DNA of 64,000 nt. It comes from Lentzea terrae (GTDB lineage Bacteria > Actinomycetota > Actinomycetes > Mycobacteriales > Pseudonocardiaceae). The stretch's first letter is position 1. Every line of letters begins with the position of its first letter. A model generated the notes under the pieces. The model did not search any database, had not been told where the DNA came from, and was given only the letters and a program-made list of their open reading frames with translations. The position numbers and the translations under genes were made by a program. This document shows, one piece after another, positions 33,251-42,762 of this stretch. The stretch spans positions 261,961-325,960 of the forward strand of contig NZ_QFWW01000029.1 in assembly GCF_003265345.1 (NCBI RefSeq). The letters are read 5' to 3'.

Positions 33251-35743
33251 ATGTTGGTGAACCGTGGAACCCTCGACGGCGCCGGCGCGGCGGACATCGA
33301 GCAGGCCCTCACCGAGACGCTGGCGGACGTCCTGCGCGTCGAACAGGTCACGGCAGACAGCCACTTCTACGACGATCTCGGCGCCGACTCGATGGTGATG
33401 GCCCAATTCTGCGCAAGGGTGAGGAAACGACCGAACCTGCCGTCAATATCCATCAGGGATACATATCAGTACCCGACGGTCGGCAGTCTCACAGGCGCAC
33501 TCGCGCTGCGGAGCCGTACCTGCGTCGAACCGGTGCCGGCGCCGGTTCAGACGGCTCCGCCGGTCGGCACGGCCCAGTACCTCTTCTGCGGAATCCTGCA
33601 GGTTCTGATCCTCCTCGGGTACGTGAGCCTCGCCGCGTTCACCCTTGAGCAGGGCATCGCGTGGATTGTCGCCGGGGCGACCCCGCTCGGCGTCTATCTG
33701 CGCGTGGTGCTGGCCGGCGGGGCGGGACTGCTCGGCGTGTGCGCTCTCCCGGTACTGGCGAAGTGGTTGCTGATCGGCCGGTGGCGACCCCAGCGGATCC
33801 GCATCTGGAGCCTCGCCTACGTCCGCTTCTGGATGGTCAAAACGCTCGTCACGCTGAGCCCGCTGGTCCTGTTCGCCGGTTCGCCGCTCTACGTGTTCTA
33901 CCTGAGGGCACTCGGGGCGAAGATCGGGCACGGCGTCGTGATCTTCTCCCGGCACGCACCCGTGTGCACCGATCTGCTCACCATCGGCGACGGCACAGTC
34001 ATCCGCAAGGACGCGTTTCTCACCTGCTACCGAGCCTGCGCCGGCTGGATCCAGACCGGCACGGTCACCCTTGGGCGGGATGTGTTCATCGGCGAGAAGT
34101 CGGTGCTCGACATCGAGACCTCGCTCGGGGACGGAGCCCAGCTCGGCCACACCTCCTCGCTGCACGCGGGTCAGACGGTGCCCGGCCGCGAGCGCTGGCA
34201 CGGGTCCCCGGCCCAGCCTGGCGCGGCGGACTACCGGGGAATCGGGCAGGCCGGCTGCGCCGTCGGCAGAAGGGCCGCCTACACCGTCCTGCAGCTGGCG
34301 AGCCTGCTGCTCTTCTACATTCCGCTGGCATACGGCGGCATTGACCTGTTGCTCGGCGAGTTCCCGCAGTTCACCGAGTTCCTCGGCCCGGAGACCACGG
34401 CCTTCACGAGTTGGAGCTTCTACGGCACCGCGCTGGTGACCTCACTCGTCCTGTTCTTCGGCTCCGCGCTCGTCGGGTTGATCGTCGTGGTGACCGTCCC
34501 GCGTGTGCTCAACCGTTTCGTCAAGCCGGACAACGTCTATCCCCTGTACGGGATCCACTACGCCGCCCATCGGGTGATCACACGCCTGACCAACAGGAAG
34601 TTCTTCGTCGCACTCCTCGGTGACAGCTCCTACGTCGTCGGCTACCTGCGCGTCCTGGGGTATCGACTGGCTCCGGTTGTGCAGACCGGCGCGAACTTCG
34701 GCAAACAGGTCAAGCACGAGACCCCGTACCTGGTCTCCGTCGGCAGCGGCACGGTGATCGCCGACGGGTTGTCGATCGTCAACGCCGACTTCTCCAGCAC
34801 CTCCTTCCGAGTGACGCGGACCGCGATCGGGCCACGCAACTTCCTCGGCAACGACATCGTCTACCCCTCGCAGGGCAGGACCGGCGACAACTGCCTGCTC
34901 GCGACGAAGGTCCTCGTCCCGATCGACGGGAAGGTCCGGGAGGGCGTCGGGCTGCTGGGCTCGCCCAGCTTCGAGATCCCGCGCACGGTCGAGCGGGACA
35001 GCAGGTTCCACCACCTGGCGACAGGCGACGAACAGCCCCGCCGGCTGGCCGCCAAGAACAAGCACAACGCCCGCACCATCGGGTGGTTCCTGCTGTCACG
35101 GTGGTGCTACGCCTTCGGGCTCACCATGCTCGGTTTCTGGGTCATGAACCTGCACGACTCGTGGGGGGCGATGGCGATCGCGCTGTTCTCCGTCCTGTCC
35201 CTGCTGTTCGGTGTTGTCCACTTCGCGCTCGTCGAACGGGCTGCCACGGCATTCCGGGGCACCCAGCCGACGTCCTGCTCGCTGTACGAGCCCGACTGCT
35301 GGCGGCGAGAGCGTTTCCTCAAGCTCACCGGGCACATGCACAGGGTCCTCAACGGCACCCCGCTCAAGGGTGTGGCCTGGCGTCTCCTGGGTGTCCGGCT
35401 CGGCCGGCGCCTGTTCGACGACGGCTGCACCTTGGCGGAGAAGGACATGGTGACGATCGGCGACGACTGCACGCTCAGCGCGGGGAGCTCGATCCAGTGC
35501 CATTCGCTGGAGGACTTCGCCCTCAAGTCCGACCGGATCACGATCGGATCCGGCTGCACCGTCGGAATCGGGGCCCTCGTCCACTACGGCGTGACGATGG
35601 GCGATGGCGCGGTGCTGGCGCCCGACTCCTTCCTGATGAAGGGCGAGGAAATGCCACCGAACTCACGGTGGGGCGGCAACCCGGCCAGGGAGATGCGAGA
35701 CGACAACGCCGGAGCCGCTGTGGTCACGTCCGCAGCTCGATGA
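33251..35743 (+). CDS. Carrier domain fused to Pls/PosA-type membrane and hexapeptide-repeat region
   Basis: The 830-residue protein starts at ATG 33251 behind GGAGG. Residues 10-85 are a carrier domain with the phosphopantetheine Ser47 in LGADSMVM. The rest resembles the C-terminal part of Pls/PosA-type synthetases (poly-lysine synthetase): pairs of membrane helices (about 110-210, 360-440, 610-670) alternating with three left-handed beta-helix acetyltransferase-like domains (repeats such as IGDGTVIRKDAFL, GSGTVIADGLSIV, GSGCTVGIGALVHYG). In Pls these domains join amino acids without a normal condensation domain. Here the adenylation domain is missing and is supplied by the next gene (inference). 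Confidence 0.82.
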   Translation: MLVNRGTLDGAGAADIEQALTETLADVLRVEQVTADSHFYDDLGADSMVMAQFCARVRKRPNLPSISIRDTYQYPTVGSLTGALALRSRTCVEPVPAPVQTAPPVGTAQYLFCGILQVLILLGYVSLAAFTLEQGIAWIVAGATPLGVYLRVVLAGGAGLLGVCALPVLAKWLLIGRWRPQRIRIWSLAYVRFWMVKTLVTLSPLVLFAGSPLYVFYLRALGAKIGHGVVIFSRHAPVCTDLLTIGDGTVIRKDAFLTCYRACAGWIQTGTVTLGRDVFIGEKSVLDIETSLGDGAQLGHTSSLHAGQTVPGRERWHGSPAQPGAADYRGIGQAGCAVGRRAAYTVLQLASLLLFYIPLAYGGIDLLLGEFPQFTEFLGPETTAFTSWSFYGTALVTSLVLFFGSALVGLIVVVTVPRVLNRFVKPDNVYPLYGIHYAAHRVITRLTNRKFFVALLGDSSYVVGYLRVLGYRLAPVVQTGANFGKQVKHETPYLVSVGSGTVIADGLSIVNADFSSTSFRVTRTAIGPRNFLGNDIVYPSQGRTGDNCLLATKVLVPIDGKVREGVGLLGSPSFEIPRTVERDSRFHHLATGDEQPRRLAAKNKHNARTIGWFLLSRWCYAFGLTMLGFWVMNLHDSWGAMAIALFSVLSLLFGVVHFALVERAATAFRGTQPTSCSLYEPDCWRRERFLKLTGHMHRVLNGTPLKGVAWRLLGVRLGRRLFDDGCTLAEKDMVTIGDDCTLSAGSSIQCHSLEDFALKSDRITIGSGCTVGIGALVHYGVTMGDGAVLAPDSFLMKGEEMPPNSRWGGNPAREMRDDNAGAAVVTSAAR

Positions 35744-35785
35744 GCGGCACATCGCCGACCAGCAGGACGAACGAGGAGGAGCTCT

Positions 35786-38308
35786 GTGGAATCACCAGCG
35801 CGGGCGAGCCGGGATTTCTGGCGGGAGAGCCTCGTGGGCGGCGGGTTCACCGAGATTCCACGGTGGACTCTCGACCGGGTGGCGGCGGTCGCCGAGCACG
35901 AGGAACGTGTCCCCGGCGAACACCTCGCGGCAGTGCGGCGGCTGACGGGCGAGCTGGGGGCGCCGCTCAGCTCGGTACTGCTGGCGGCACACGCCAAGGT
36001 GCTGGCCGCACTGACCGGGGAGCGAGAAGTCGTGACCGGCTACGTGGCCGTGGCGGGTGAGCCGCCGTTGCCCTGCAGGTCGACGACCGAACCGGATTCG
36101 TGGCGGGCGCTGGTGTCGCACACCCATCGAAGCGTGTCGGAACTGTTGTCGCACAAAGAGTTCCCGATCGACGACCTGAGGCACGAGCTGGGTCTGGCTG
36201 AACCGCTGTTCGAGACCGTTGCCGACCTGACGGGTACCGGCGGCGGTCCGGTGCTGGCCGAGAACACCGTGCTGTCGCTGGGAATCTCCTGGCGCGGCGA
36301 CCAACTCGTGCTGCGGCTGCGGTATCGGACCGACGTGATCGACGCGGGCTACGCCCGCCGAATCGGCGGCTACCACCGCACCGCGCTCGCACTGATCGCG
36401 GCCGATCCGGATGCCGAGCACCACAGGCAGAGCCTGCTGTCAGGCGAGGAACTTCGCTTCCAGCTCGACCAGCTCGCCGGTGCCGGCCGGGAGCTGCCGG
36501 AACGCCGGATGCACGAACTGTTCGAACAGCGGGTGGAGGCACACCCCGACGCCGTCGCGGCTGTGCACCGCGGCCGGGAATGGACGTACCGGGAGCTCAA
36601 CGCGCGCGCCAACCGGTTGGGACGCGCCCTCCTGGCGCGCGGCTTGCGCCGTGAAGGCGTTGTCGCGGTCGTGATGGAACGTGACCTGGACTGGATGGCC
36701 GCCGTCCTCGCGATCTTCAAGGCCGGTGGCGCGTACCTGCCGTTGGAACCGCACTTCCCGGCCAGCCGCATCGCGACCGCTCTGTCCCGCGCCGAATGCA
36801 CGCTCGTACTGACCGAACGCGGCAGCGCCACCACACTCGAGCAGGCCCTCGACTCGCTACCCGAAGTCCGGAAGCTCTTCGTGGACACCGCCTACGCCGA
36901 AGAGCACGCCGACGGGAATCTCTGCATCGACGTCGCGCCGGGCCAGCTCGCCTACCTCCTCTTCACCTCCGGCTCCACCGGCGAGCCCAAGGGCGTGATG
37001 TGCGAGCACGCGGGCATGCTCAACCACATCTACGCCAAGATCACCGACCTGGACGTCCGCGAGGGCGAGGTGATCCCCCAGACCGGACCACAGTGCTTCG
37101 ACATCTCGATCTGGCAGCTGGTCGCCGCACTCCTGGTCGGCGGACGGACCCTGCTGGTCGAGCAAGAGGTGATCCTGGACGTCGAGCGGCTCGTCGACAC
37201 CGTCGTCGACAACCGGTGCGGCGTCCTCCAACTCGTGCCGTCCTACCTCGACCTCGTGCTGTCCTTTCTGGAGCGGCACCCTCGCGACCTGCCTCACCTG
37301 CACACCGTGTCACCCACCGGCGACTTCCTGAAGAAGGAGCTCGTGCAGCGCTGGTTCGCGGCCCAACCCACGATCAAACTGGTCAACACGTACGGGCTCA
37401 CCGAAACGTCGGACGACGCCGTGCACGAGATCATGGACCGGGTCCCCGACGGCGACCGGGTCCCGCTCGGGCGCCCGATCACCAACGTGACCGTCTACGT
37501 CCTCGACGAGAACCTGTCACCGGTGCCGCTGGGCTCCCCCGGCGTGATCGCCTTTTCCGGGATCTGCGTCGGTCGCGGCTACATCAACGACCCGGAACGC
37601 ACTCGCCCGGTCTTCATGGCCGATCCGCACCGTCCTGGCCACCGGCTCTGCCGGACCGGGGACTACGGCCGCTGGCGGCCGGACGGCAAGCTGGAGTTCC
37701 TCGGCCGCCGGGACGACCAGGTCAAGATCCGGGGCTTCCGGGTCGAGATCGGTGAGATCGAGAACGCCCTGCTGCGGGTGCCCGGTCTCCAGGACGGGGC
37801 CGTGGTGGTCACCGGCGACGCCGACCGGGGCAAGCGCCTCGTTGCCTTCTACACGGGTCTACGTCCGCTCGATCCCGCCGTCATGCGGGACCGGCTGGGC
37901 CAGTCGCTGCCCGAGTACATGGTCCCATCAGCATTCCACTGGCGGGAAAGGCTGCCGCTGACCGCCAACGGCAAGATCGACAGGAGGACGCTGACAGCGC
38001 TCGCCGGCGAACTCGCCGTCATCGAGGACGGCTTCCAGCCACCGAACACGCCGACCGAGCGGCGCCTGGCGGCCGCGTGGGCCACCGTCCTCGGCATCCC
38101 TCGGGACCAGATCGACCGGCGGGACCACTTCTTCGACCGAGGAGGCACCTCGCTGTCGGCCGTGAGGCTGGCGCTCACCCTCGACCGCGCGGTGTCCGTC
38201 ACCGACGTCACCCGTCACCCGGTCCTCGCCGACCTGGCCCGGATGTTCGACCGCGGATCCGGTCGGGACGCCACCGAGTCACCGGCTCTCACTTCCAGCA
38301 GCAACTGA
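35786..38308 (+). CDS. NRPS module: partial condensation, adenylation, carrier
   Basis: The 840-residue synthetase starts at GTG 35786 behind GAGGAGG. Residues about 5-215 resemble only the C-terminal lobe of a condensation domain, without HHxxxDG. The adenylation domain (about 230-730) has A3 LLFTSGSTGEPKG, A5 NTYGLTE, A7 YRTGD-like CRTGDYGRW, A8 and A10 LTANGKIDR. Residues I aligned to the specificity pocket read D-I-W-Q-S-T-T-D-D-K by eye, matching no code I know with certainty. A carrier domain (about 760-830) has GGTSLSAV. Downstream genes make 2,3-diaminopropionate, the likely substrate (inference). Confidence 0.88.
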   Translation: MESPARASRDFWRESLVGGGFTEIPRWTLDRVAAVAEHEERVPGEHLAAVRRLTGELGAPLSSVLLAAHAKVLAALTGEREVVTGYVAVAGEPPLPCRSTTEPDSWRALVSHTHRSVSELLSHKEFPIDDLRHELGLAEPLFETVADLTGTGGGPVLAENTVLSLGISWRGDQLVLRLRYRTDVIDAGYARRIGGYHRTALALIAADPDAEHHRQSLLSGEELRFQLDQLAGAGRELPERRMHELFEQRVEAHPDAVAAVHRGREWTYRELNARANRLGRALLARGLRREGVVAVVMERDLDWMAAVLAIFKAGGAYLPLEPHFPASRIATALSRAECTLVLTERGSATTLEQALDSLPEVRKLFVDTAYAEEHADGNLCIDVAPGQLAYLLFTSGSTGEPKGVMCEHAGMLNHIYAKITDLDVREGEVIPQTGPQCFDISIWQLVAALLVGGRTLLVEQEVILDVERLVDTVVDNRCGVLQLVPSYLDLVLSFLERHPRDLPHLHTVSPTGDFLKKELVQRWFAAQPTIKLVNTYGLTETSDDAVHEIMDRVPDGDRVPLGRPITNVTVYVLDENLSPVPLGSPGVIAFSGICVGRGYINDPERTRPVFMADPHRPGHRLCRTGDYGRWRPDGKLEFLGRRDDQVKIRGFRVEIGEIENALLRVPGLQDGAVVVTGDADRGKRLVAFYTGLRPLDPAVMRDRLGQSLPEYMVPSAFHWRERLPLTANGKIDRRTLTALAGELAVIEDGFQPPNTPTERRLAAAWATVLGIPRDQIDRRDHFFDRGGTSLSAVRLALTLDRAVSVTDVTRHPVLADLARMFDRGSGRDATESPALTSSSN

Positions 38309-38320
38309 AAGGACACCGAG

Positions 38321-39325
38321 ATGCCGTCCTCATTCCCGGCGCCGCCGCCCGGCGTGGAGCTGTGTCCCGGCAAACCACCGATACTCCGCGTCGAGCCCGC
38401 TGGTGACGCGCCGAGCTGGGCGGCCGAGCACTCCGAGGCGCTGCGAGCTGTCGTCGCCCAGCACGGTGCGGTCCTGGTCCGCGGCCTCGGACTGCGGCAC
38501 ACGACCGAAGTCCGTGCCGTGTTCCAGCGGCTGACCACCCGGCTGATGGTCGAGAAGGAGGCCTTCGCGTCCCGGCGGATCTACTCCGGCGGTGTGTACT
38601 CGGCATCGAAGTGGCCTGCCAACCAACAGATGTGCATGCACCACGAACTGAGTTACCGGCTTGAGTTCCCCGGTCTGATGCTGTTCGCGTGCCTCGACGC
38701 GCCCACCAGGGGCGGTGCGACCGTGCTGGCCGACTCGCAGGCCGTTCTCGACGCACTGCCGGCCGAGTTGACCGAGCGGTTCGAGCGGGAAGGCTGGCTG
38801 CTCACCCGCAACTACAACGACGAGATCGGGGCGTCCCTGGCCGAATCGTTCGGTACCGAGGACCGCCGTGCCATCGAGAGCTACTGCCGCGCCAACGCGA
38901 TCGAGTTCGAGTGGGGCCCTGGCCGTGGACTGCGCACCACGCAACGCCGCAGCGCCGTGGTCCGCCACCCGGTCACCGGCCGACGCTGCTGGTTCAACCA
39001 GATCGCGTTCCTCAACGAGTGGACGATGGCGCCCGAGGTACGCGAGTACCTGGTGGACGTCTACGGCGCCGACGCGCTGCCGTTCAACACCAGTTTCGGC
39101 AACGGCGACCCCATCGGCGAGGACGTCGTGCAGCTGATCAACAGGGTCTACGAGGACAACACCGCACGCGAGCCGTGGCAGGCCGGCGACCTGATGCTCG
39201 TCGACAACGTCCGCACCGCGCACGGCAGAGATTCCTTCGAGGGGCCACGTGAAGTGCTCGTCGCGATGGCCGACACCGTGCTCCTGTCCGACTGCTCACC
39301 GTCGGTCCAAGTGATCGCCGGGTGA
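38321..39325 (+). CDS. Fe(II)/2-oxoglutarate dioxygenase, TauD/SyrP-like hydroxylase
   Basis: The 334-residue enzyme begins 12 bases after the NRPS stop. The iron facial triad is visible as H107-x-E109 in MCMHHELSY and a distal His301 in VRTAHGRDSFEGPR, where the following Arg binds 2-oxoglutarate. FNQIAFLNEW and NTSFGNGDPI are typical of the SyrP/clavaminate-synthase branch, which often beta-hydroxylates carrier-bound amino acids in NRPS pathways. It probably hydroxylates the amino acid loaded by the adjacent synthetase; free diaminopropionate is an alternative substrate. Confidence 0.87.
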   Translation: MPSSFPAPPPGVELCPGKPPILRVEPAGDAPSWAAEHSEALRAVVAQHGAVLVRGLGLRHTTEVRAVFQRLTTRLMVEKEAFASRRIYSGGVYSASKWPANQQMCMHHELSYRLEFPGLMLFACLDAPTRGGATVLADSQAVLDALPAELTERFEREGWLLTRNYNDEIGASLAESFGTEDRRAIESYCRANAIEFEWGPGRGLRTTQRRSAVVRHPVTGRRCWFNQIAFLNEWTMAPEVREYLVDVYGADALPFNTSFGNGDPIGEDVVQLINRVYEDNTAREPWQAGDLMLVDNVRTAHGRDSFEGPREVLVAMADTVLLSDCSPSVQVIAG

Positions 39326-39356
39326 GCACGATCCGTTCCCCGCAACGAGGTCCGCG

Positions 39357-40406
39357 ATGTCTGAACCGATCCCCACGTCATCGACAACCGTGCCACCATT
39401 CGCAGTGATCTCCGGTGCGCAGGTGCAACACGCGCTGCAGAAGCGCGAAAACCTGATCGTGGAGGTGGTCGAGGCCACCTACCGCCTGCACAGCGCCGGC
39501 GATTCGATGAACCCTCCCTCCTACTTCCTGCGCTTCCCAGATCGTCCGTCGGCCCGGATCATCGCACTGCCCGCCGCGATCGGCGGGCAGGTACGGGTGG
39601 CCGGTCTGAAGTGGATCTCCAGCTTCCCGGAGAACGTGGCGGCCGGCATCCCGAGGGCCTCCGCCGTGCTCATCCTCAACGACCCCGACACCGGCTATCC
39701 GTTCGCCTGCTTGGAAAGCTCGATCATCAGCGCCACGAGGACGGCCGCACTGGCGGCGTCGACGGCCGACTGGCTGTCCCGCGGGCGGCCGCGCCCCAAG
39801 CGCGTCGGATTCTTCGGGGTGGGCCTCATCGCCCGCTACATCCACACGTTCCTGGCGGGCACCGGCTGGTCGTTCGACGAAATCGGGATACACGACCTGA
39901 ACGCCGACAGCGCCACCGGCTTCCGCGGATACCTGGAGCAGTCGGGCGTCACCGGCCGGATCGCCGTGCACGACGGCGCCGAGCAGCTGATCCGCTCCAG
40001 CGACCTCGTGGTCTTCGCGACCGTCGCCGGCCAGCCGCATGTCGGCGACCTGTCGTGGTTCGCACACAATCCGTTGGTGCTGCACGTGTCGCTGCGTGAC
40101 CTCACGCCGGAGATCGTGATCGCCTCGACCAACATCGTCGACGACATCGAGCACTGCCTGAAGGCCGACACTTCACCGCATCTGGCCGAACAGCTCACCG
40201 GCGACCGTGACTTCGTGCACGGCACGCTGGCCGACGTGATGGACGGGCGACTGAGCGTGCCGACGAACCGGCCGGTGGTGTTCTCACCGTTCGGACTCGG
40301 AGTTCTCGACCTCGCGGTGGGCAAGTACGTCTACGACGAGGTGGTCCGCTCCGGCGAGCTGCACGTCATCGACGGCTTCTTCCACGAGCTGCGCCGGTAC
40401 GGGTGA
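39357..40406 (+). CDS. sbnB: 2,3-diaminopropionate biosynthesis dehydrogenase SbnB
   Basis: The 349-residue NAD-dependent enzyme of the ornithine cyclodeaminase/mu-crystallin family matches SbnB. Visible features are RIIALPAAIGG, ESSIISATRTAALAA, the Rossmann segment VGFFGVGLIARYIHTF and VVFATVAGQPHV. SbnB oxidises N-(1-amino-1-carboxy-2-ethyl)glutamate to release L-2,3-diaminopropionate and 2-oxoglutarate. It is followed after 37 bases by sbnA, the usual partner, and preceded by the hydroxylase. Together they show that the cluster makes its own diaminopropionate. Confidence 0.9.
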   Translation: MSEPIPTSSTTVPPFAVISGAQVQHALQKRENLIVEVVEATYRLHSAGDSMNPPSYFLRFPDRPSARIIALPAAIGGQVRVAGLKWISSFPENVAAGIPRASAVLILNDPDTGYPFACLESSIISATRTAALAASTADWLSRGRPRPKRVGFFGVGLIARYIHTFLAGTGWSFDEIGIHDLNADSATGFRGYLEQSGVTGRIAVHDGAEQLIRSSDLVVFATVAGQPHVGDLSWFAHNPLVLHVSLRDLTPEIVIASTNIVDDIEHCLKADTSPHLAEQLTGDRDFVHGTLADVMDGRLSVPTNRPVVFSPFGLGVLDLAVGKYVYDEVVRSGELHVIDGFFHELRRYG

Positions 40407-40443
40407 GCAGCCGAGCAACCGCCGCACAACGGAAGGAGTAACG

Positions 40444-41430
40444 GTGCCTGTCATCTCCGCTCCACAGGACTTCAACGCCGAGGAGCTCTACGTCGACCTC
40501 TGGCCGACCTTCGGGCACTCGCTCTACCTCAAGTGCGAGGGTTTCAACTTCGCCGGCTCGATCAAGCTCAAGGCCGCGGCGGAAATGGTGGCGGCGGCCG
40601 CACAGGACGGAGTCCTGACGCCGGAATCGATCATGGTCGAGTCGTCGTCCGGGAACCTGGGCGTGGCACTGAGCATGATCGCGGCGAGCAAGGGCTACCG
40701 GCTGCTCTGCGTGACCGACACCCGCTGCAACCTGTCGACCAGACGGCAGATGGAGGCGTTCGGCAGCCAGGTGCACGTCATCGTCAAGCCGGATGCCCAA
40801 AGTGGATTTCTCGGCGCGCGGATCGCACACGTCCGTGCGCTGTGCGCTTCCGACAACCGGTACGTCTGGCTGAACCAGTACACCAATCCGAGCAACTGGA
40901 AGGCGCACTACCACCGGACAGCACCAGCCATCGCGGCCGCGTTCCCGCGCCTGGACGTGCTGTTCGTCGGGGCGGGAACCACCGGGACCCTCATGGGCTG
41001 CGCACGCTACTTCTGGGAGCGGTACCGCCGGGTGCGGATCGTCGCGGTGGACAGCGTCGGCTCGGTGACCTTCGGCGGCGCGTCGGCTCCCCGGATGATT
41101 CCCGGTCTGGGCACGAGCATCCGCCCACCGCTACTGGACGAGTCCTATGTGGACGACGTGGTGCACGTTGCCGAGGCGGACACCGTCCGCACCTGCCATC
41201 GGCTGGCCAGAAACGGATTCCTGTTCGGCGGATCAACCGGCACGGTGGTCAGTGGCGCCACGAGCTGGCTGACCCAGCACGATGAGCGCCAACTCACCGC
41301 GGTCGCCATCGCTCCAGACCTCGGCGAACGCTATCTCGACACCATCTACCAGACCAACTGGCTGCAGGGCGTCTACGGCGAAGACGTGCTCAGCTCCGGC
41401 GAACTGACCGCGGGTTCCCGGTCAGCCTGA
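40444..41430 (+). CDS. sbnA: 2,3-diaminopropionate biosynthesis synthase SbnA
   Basis: The 328-residue PLP enzyme starts at GTG 40444 behind AAGGAG. It is cysteine-synthase-like, with the Schiff-base Lys41 in NFAGSIKLKAA, the substrate loop ESSSGNLGVAL and the phosphate-binding GAGTTGTLMG. SbnA joins O-phospho-L-serine and L-glutamate to form N-(1-amino-1-carboxy-2-ethyl)glutamate, the substrate of SbnB. The VGSVTFGGASAPRMIPGLG region is typical of SbnA. Pairing with sbnB makes the assignment firm. Confidence 0.91.
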   Translation: MPVISAPQDFNAEELYVDLWPTFGHSLYLKCEGFNFAGSIKLKAAAEMVAAAAQDGVLTPESIMVESSSGNLGVALSMIAASKGYRLLCVTDTRCNLSTRRQMEAFGSQVHVIVKPDAQSGFLGARIAHVRALCASDNRYVWLNQYTNPSNWKAHYHRTAPAIAAAFPRLDVLFVGAGTTGTLMGCARYFWERYRRVRIVAVDSVGSVTFGGASAPRMIPGLGTSIRPPLLDESYVDDVVHVAEADTVRTCHRLARNGFLFGGSTGTVVSGATSWLTQHDERQLTAVAIAPDLGERYLDTIYQTNWLQGVYGEDVLSSGELTAGSRSA

Positions 41431-41447
41431 GACATGGGAGACAGAAC

Positions 41448-42641
41448 GTGGGCAGCGTGACAGGGTCGGTCGACCTCGCGGGTTGTGAGCGGCTGCAGTA
41501 CGACTACGGTCCCGATCGGATGCCGAAGGACCAGCCGGTCCTGTTCACCATGTGGCGTTACCGGGAGTTGCTGCCGATCCCCGACGGCCCGGTGCGGTAC
41601 CCGGTCCCGATCGGCGGCACGCCGCTACTGCACGCGCCGGCACTGAGGCATGCGCTGGGAGCGCCGTACCTGTGGGTGAAAGACGAGACGCGCAACCCGA
41701 GTGCGTCCAACAAGGACCGTGCCACCGCGCTCGTGATCGAAGGCGGGCTGCGGCGCGGACTGAAGACGATCACGACCGCGTCCACCGGCAATGCGGCCGT
41801 GTCCACCGCCTTCGGCGCTGCGGCGGCCGGGATGCGGGCCGTCATCTTCGTGTCTACCGACTGCTCGCCGGAGAAGCTCGCGCTCATGACGCAGGCGGGT
41901 GCGTGGGTCTTCCAGGTGCGCGAGGGCTACGCGGCCGCCGCCGACCTCTCCCAGGCTGCCGCTCGCACGTTCGGCTGGCTCGACCGCAACACCGGCGTCA
42001 ATCCGGTCACCGTCGAGGCGAAGAAGACGGTGGCGTTCGAGGTGTGGGAACAACTCGGCCGCCGACTTCCCGACGTGATGATCGTCCCGGTCGGCGACGG
42101 TCCTACGCTGGTAGCGCTCGAGAAAGGTTTCGCCGAACTCGTCAGCTGTGGCCTCACCACGCGGCAACCACGCCTGGTCGGCGTGCAGGCCGAGCGCTGC
42201 CAGCCGCTGGTCCGAGCCTGGCTCGGCGAGCCCACCCGGCCGACTGAGCTGGATGCCGCCGCCACGGTCGCCGACGGAATCGCGGTGGTACGCCCGGCCA
42301 TCGGTGACGCCGTGCTGGACGTTGTACGCCGGACCGGCGGAGGAATGGTGTCGGTCACTGATGACGCACTGCTGAGCGCGGTCGCCACCTTGGCAGGGCG
42401 CGCCGGCGTGGGCGCCGAGCCCGCCGGTGCGGCGGCCCTCGCCGGGCTGAAAACCGCTGTCGAACGCGGACTCGCGGATCGGCTGGAAACCGTAGCTCTC
42501 CTGGTGACCGGTCGGGAGCTGAAAGCAAGCGACGCCACCTACGACCCACTCCGGGCGACCGTCGCCGAGTCACTCGACGACGTCGAGCGCACACTGCGGA
42601 GCCGACGGAGGACGACATCAGGTTGCAGCTGCTCGGTTTGA
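41448..42641 (+). CDS. Threonine-synthase-like PLP enzyme
   Basis: The 397-residue fold-type II PLP enzyme starts 17 bases after sbnA. The PLP Lys89 lies in NPSASNKDRA, a variant of the threonine-synthase GSFKDR motif. Further motifs are TTASTGNAAVSTAFGA, VPVGDGPTL and GVGAEPAGAAALAG. Its place at the end of a diaminopropionate NRPS operon suggests that it prepares a phosphorylated or beta-substituted amino acid for the pathway (for example a 2,3-diaminobutyrate-type precursor), but this is speculation. It is unlikely to be the housekeeping enzyme. Confidence 0.8.
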   Translation: MGSVTGSVDLAGCERLQYDYGPDRMPKDQPVLFTMWRYRELLPIPDGPVRYPVPIGGTPLLHAPALRHALGAPYLWVKDETRNPSASNKDRATALVIEGGLRRGLKTITTASTGNAAVSTAFGAAAAGMRAVIFVSTDCSPEKLALMTQAGAWVFQVREGYAAAADLSQAAARTFGWLDRNTGVNPVTVEAKKTVAFEVWEQLGRRLPDVMIVPVGDGPTLVALEKGFAELVSCGLTTRQPRLVGVQAERCQPLVRAWLGEPTRPTELDAAATVADGIAVVRPAIGDAVLDVVRRTGGGMVSVTDDALLSAVATLAGRAGVGAEPAGAAALAGLKTAVERGLADRLETVALLVTGRELKASDATYDPLRATVAESLDDVERTLRSRRRTTSGCSCSV

Positions 42642-42762
42642 TCGTCGATCGCAACGCTTCACCGCCTGTCAGCGCGCACTCCGTCACCGGCGCCCACCTG
42701 CACCGCGATTGACCGCCACCGCGAACGAGGTGCGGCCGACGCAGCTGGTGAGGATGCGTTGG

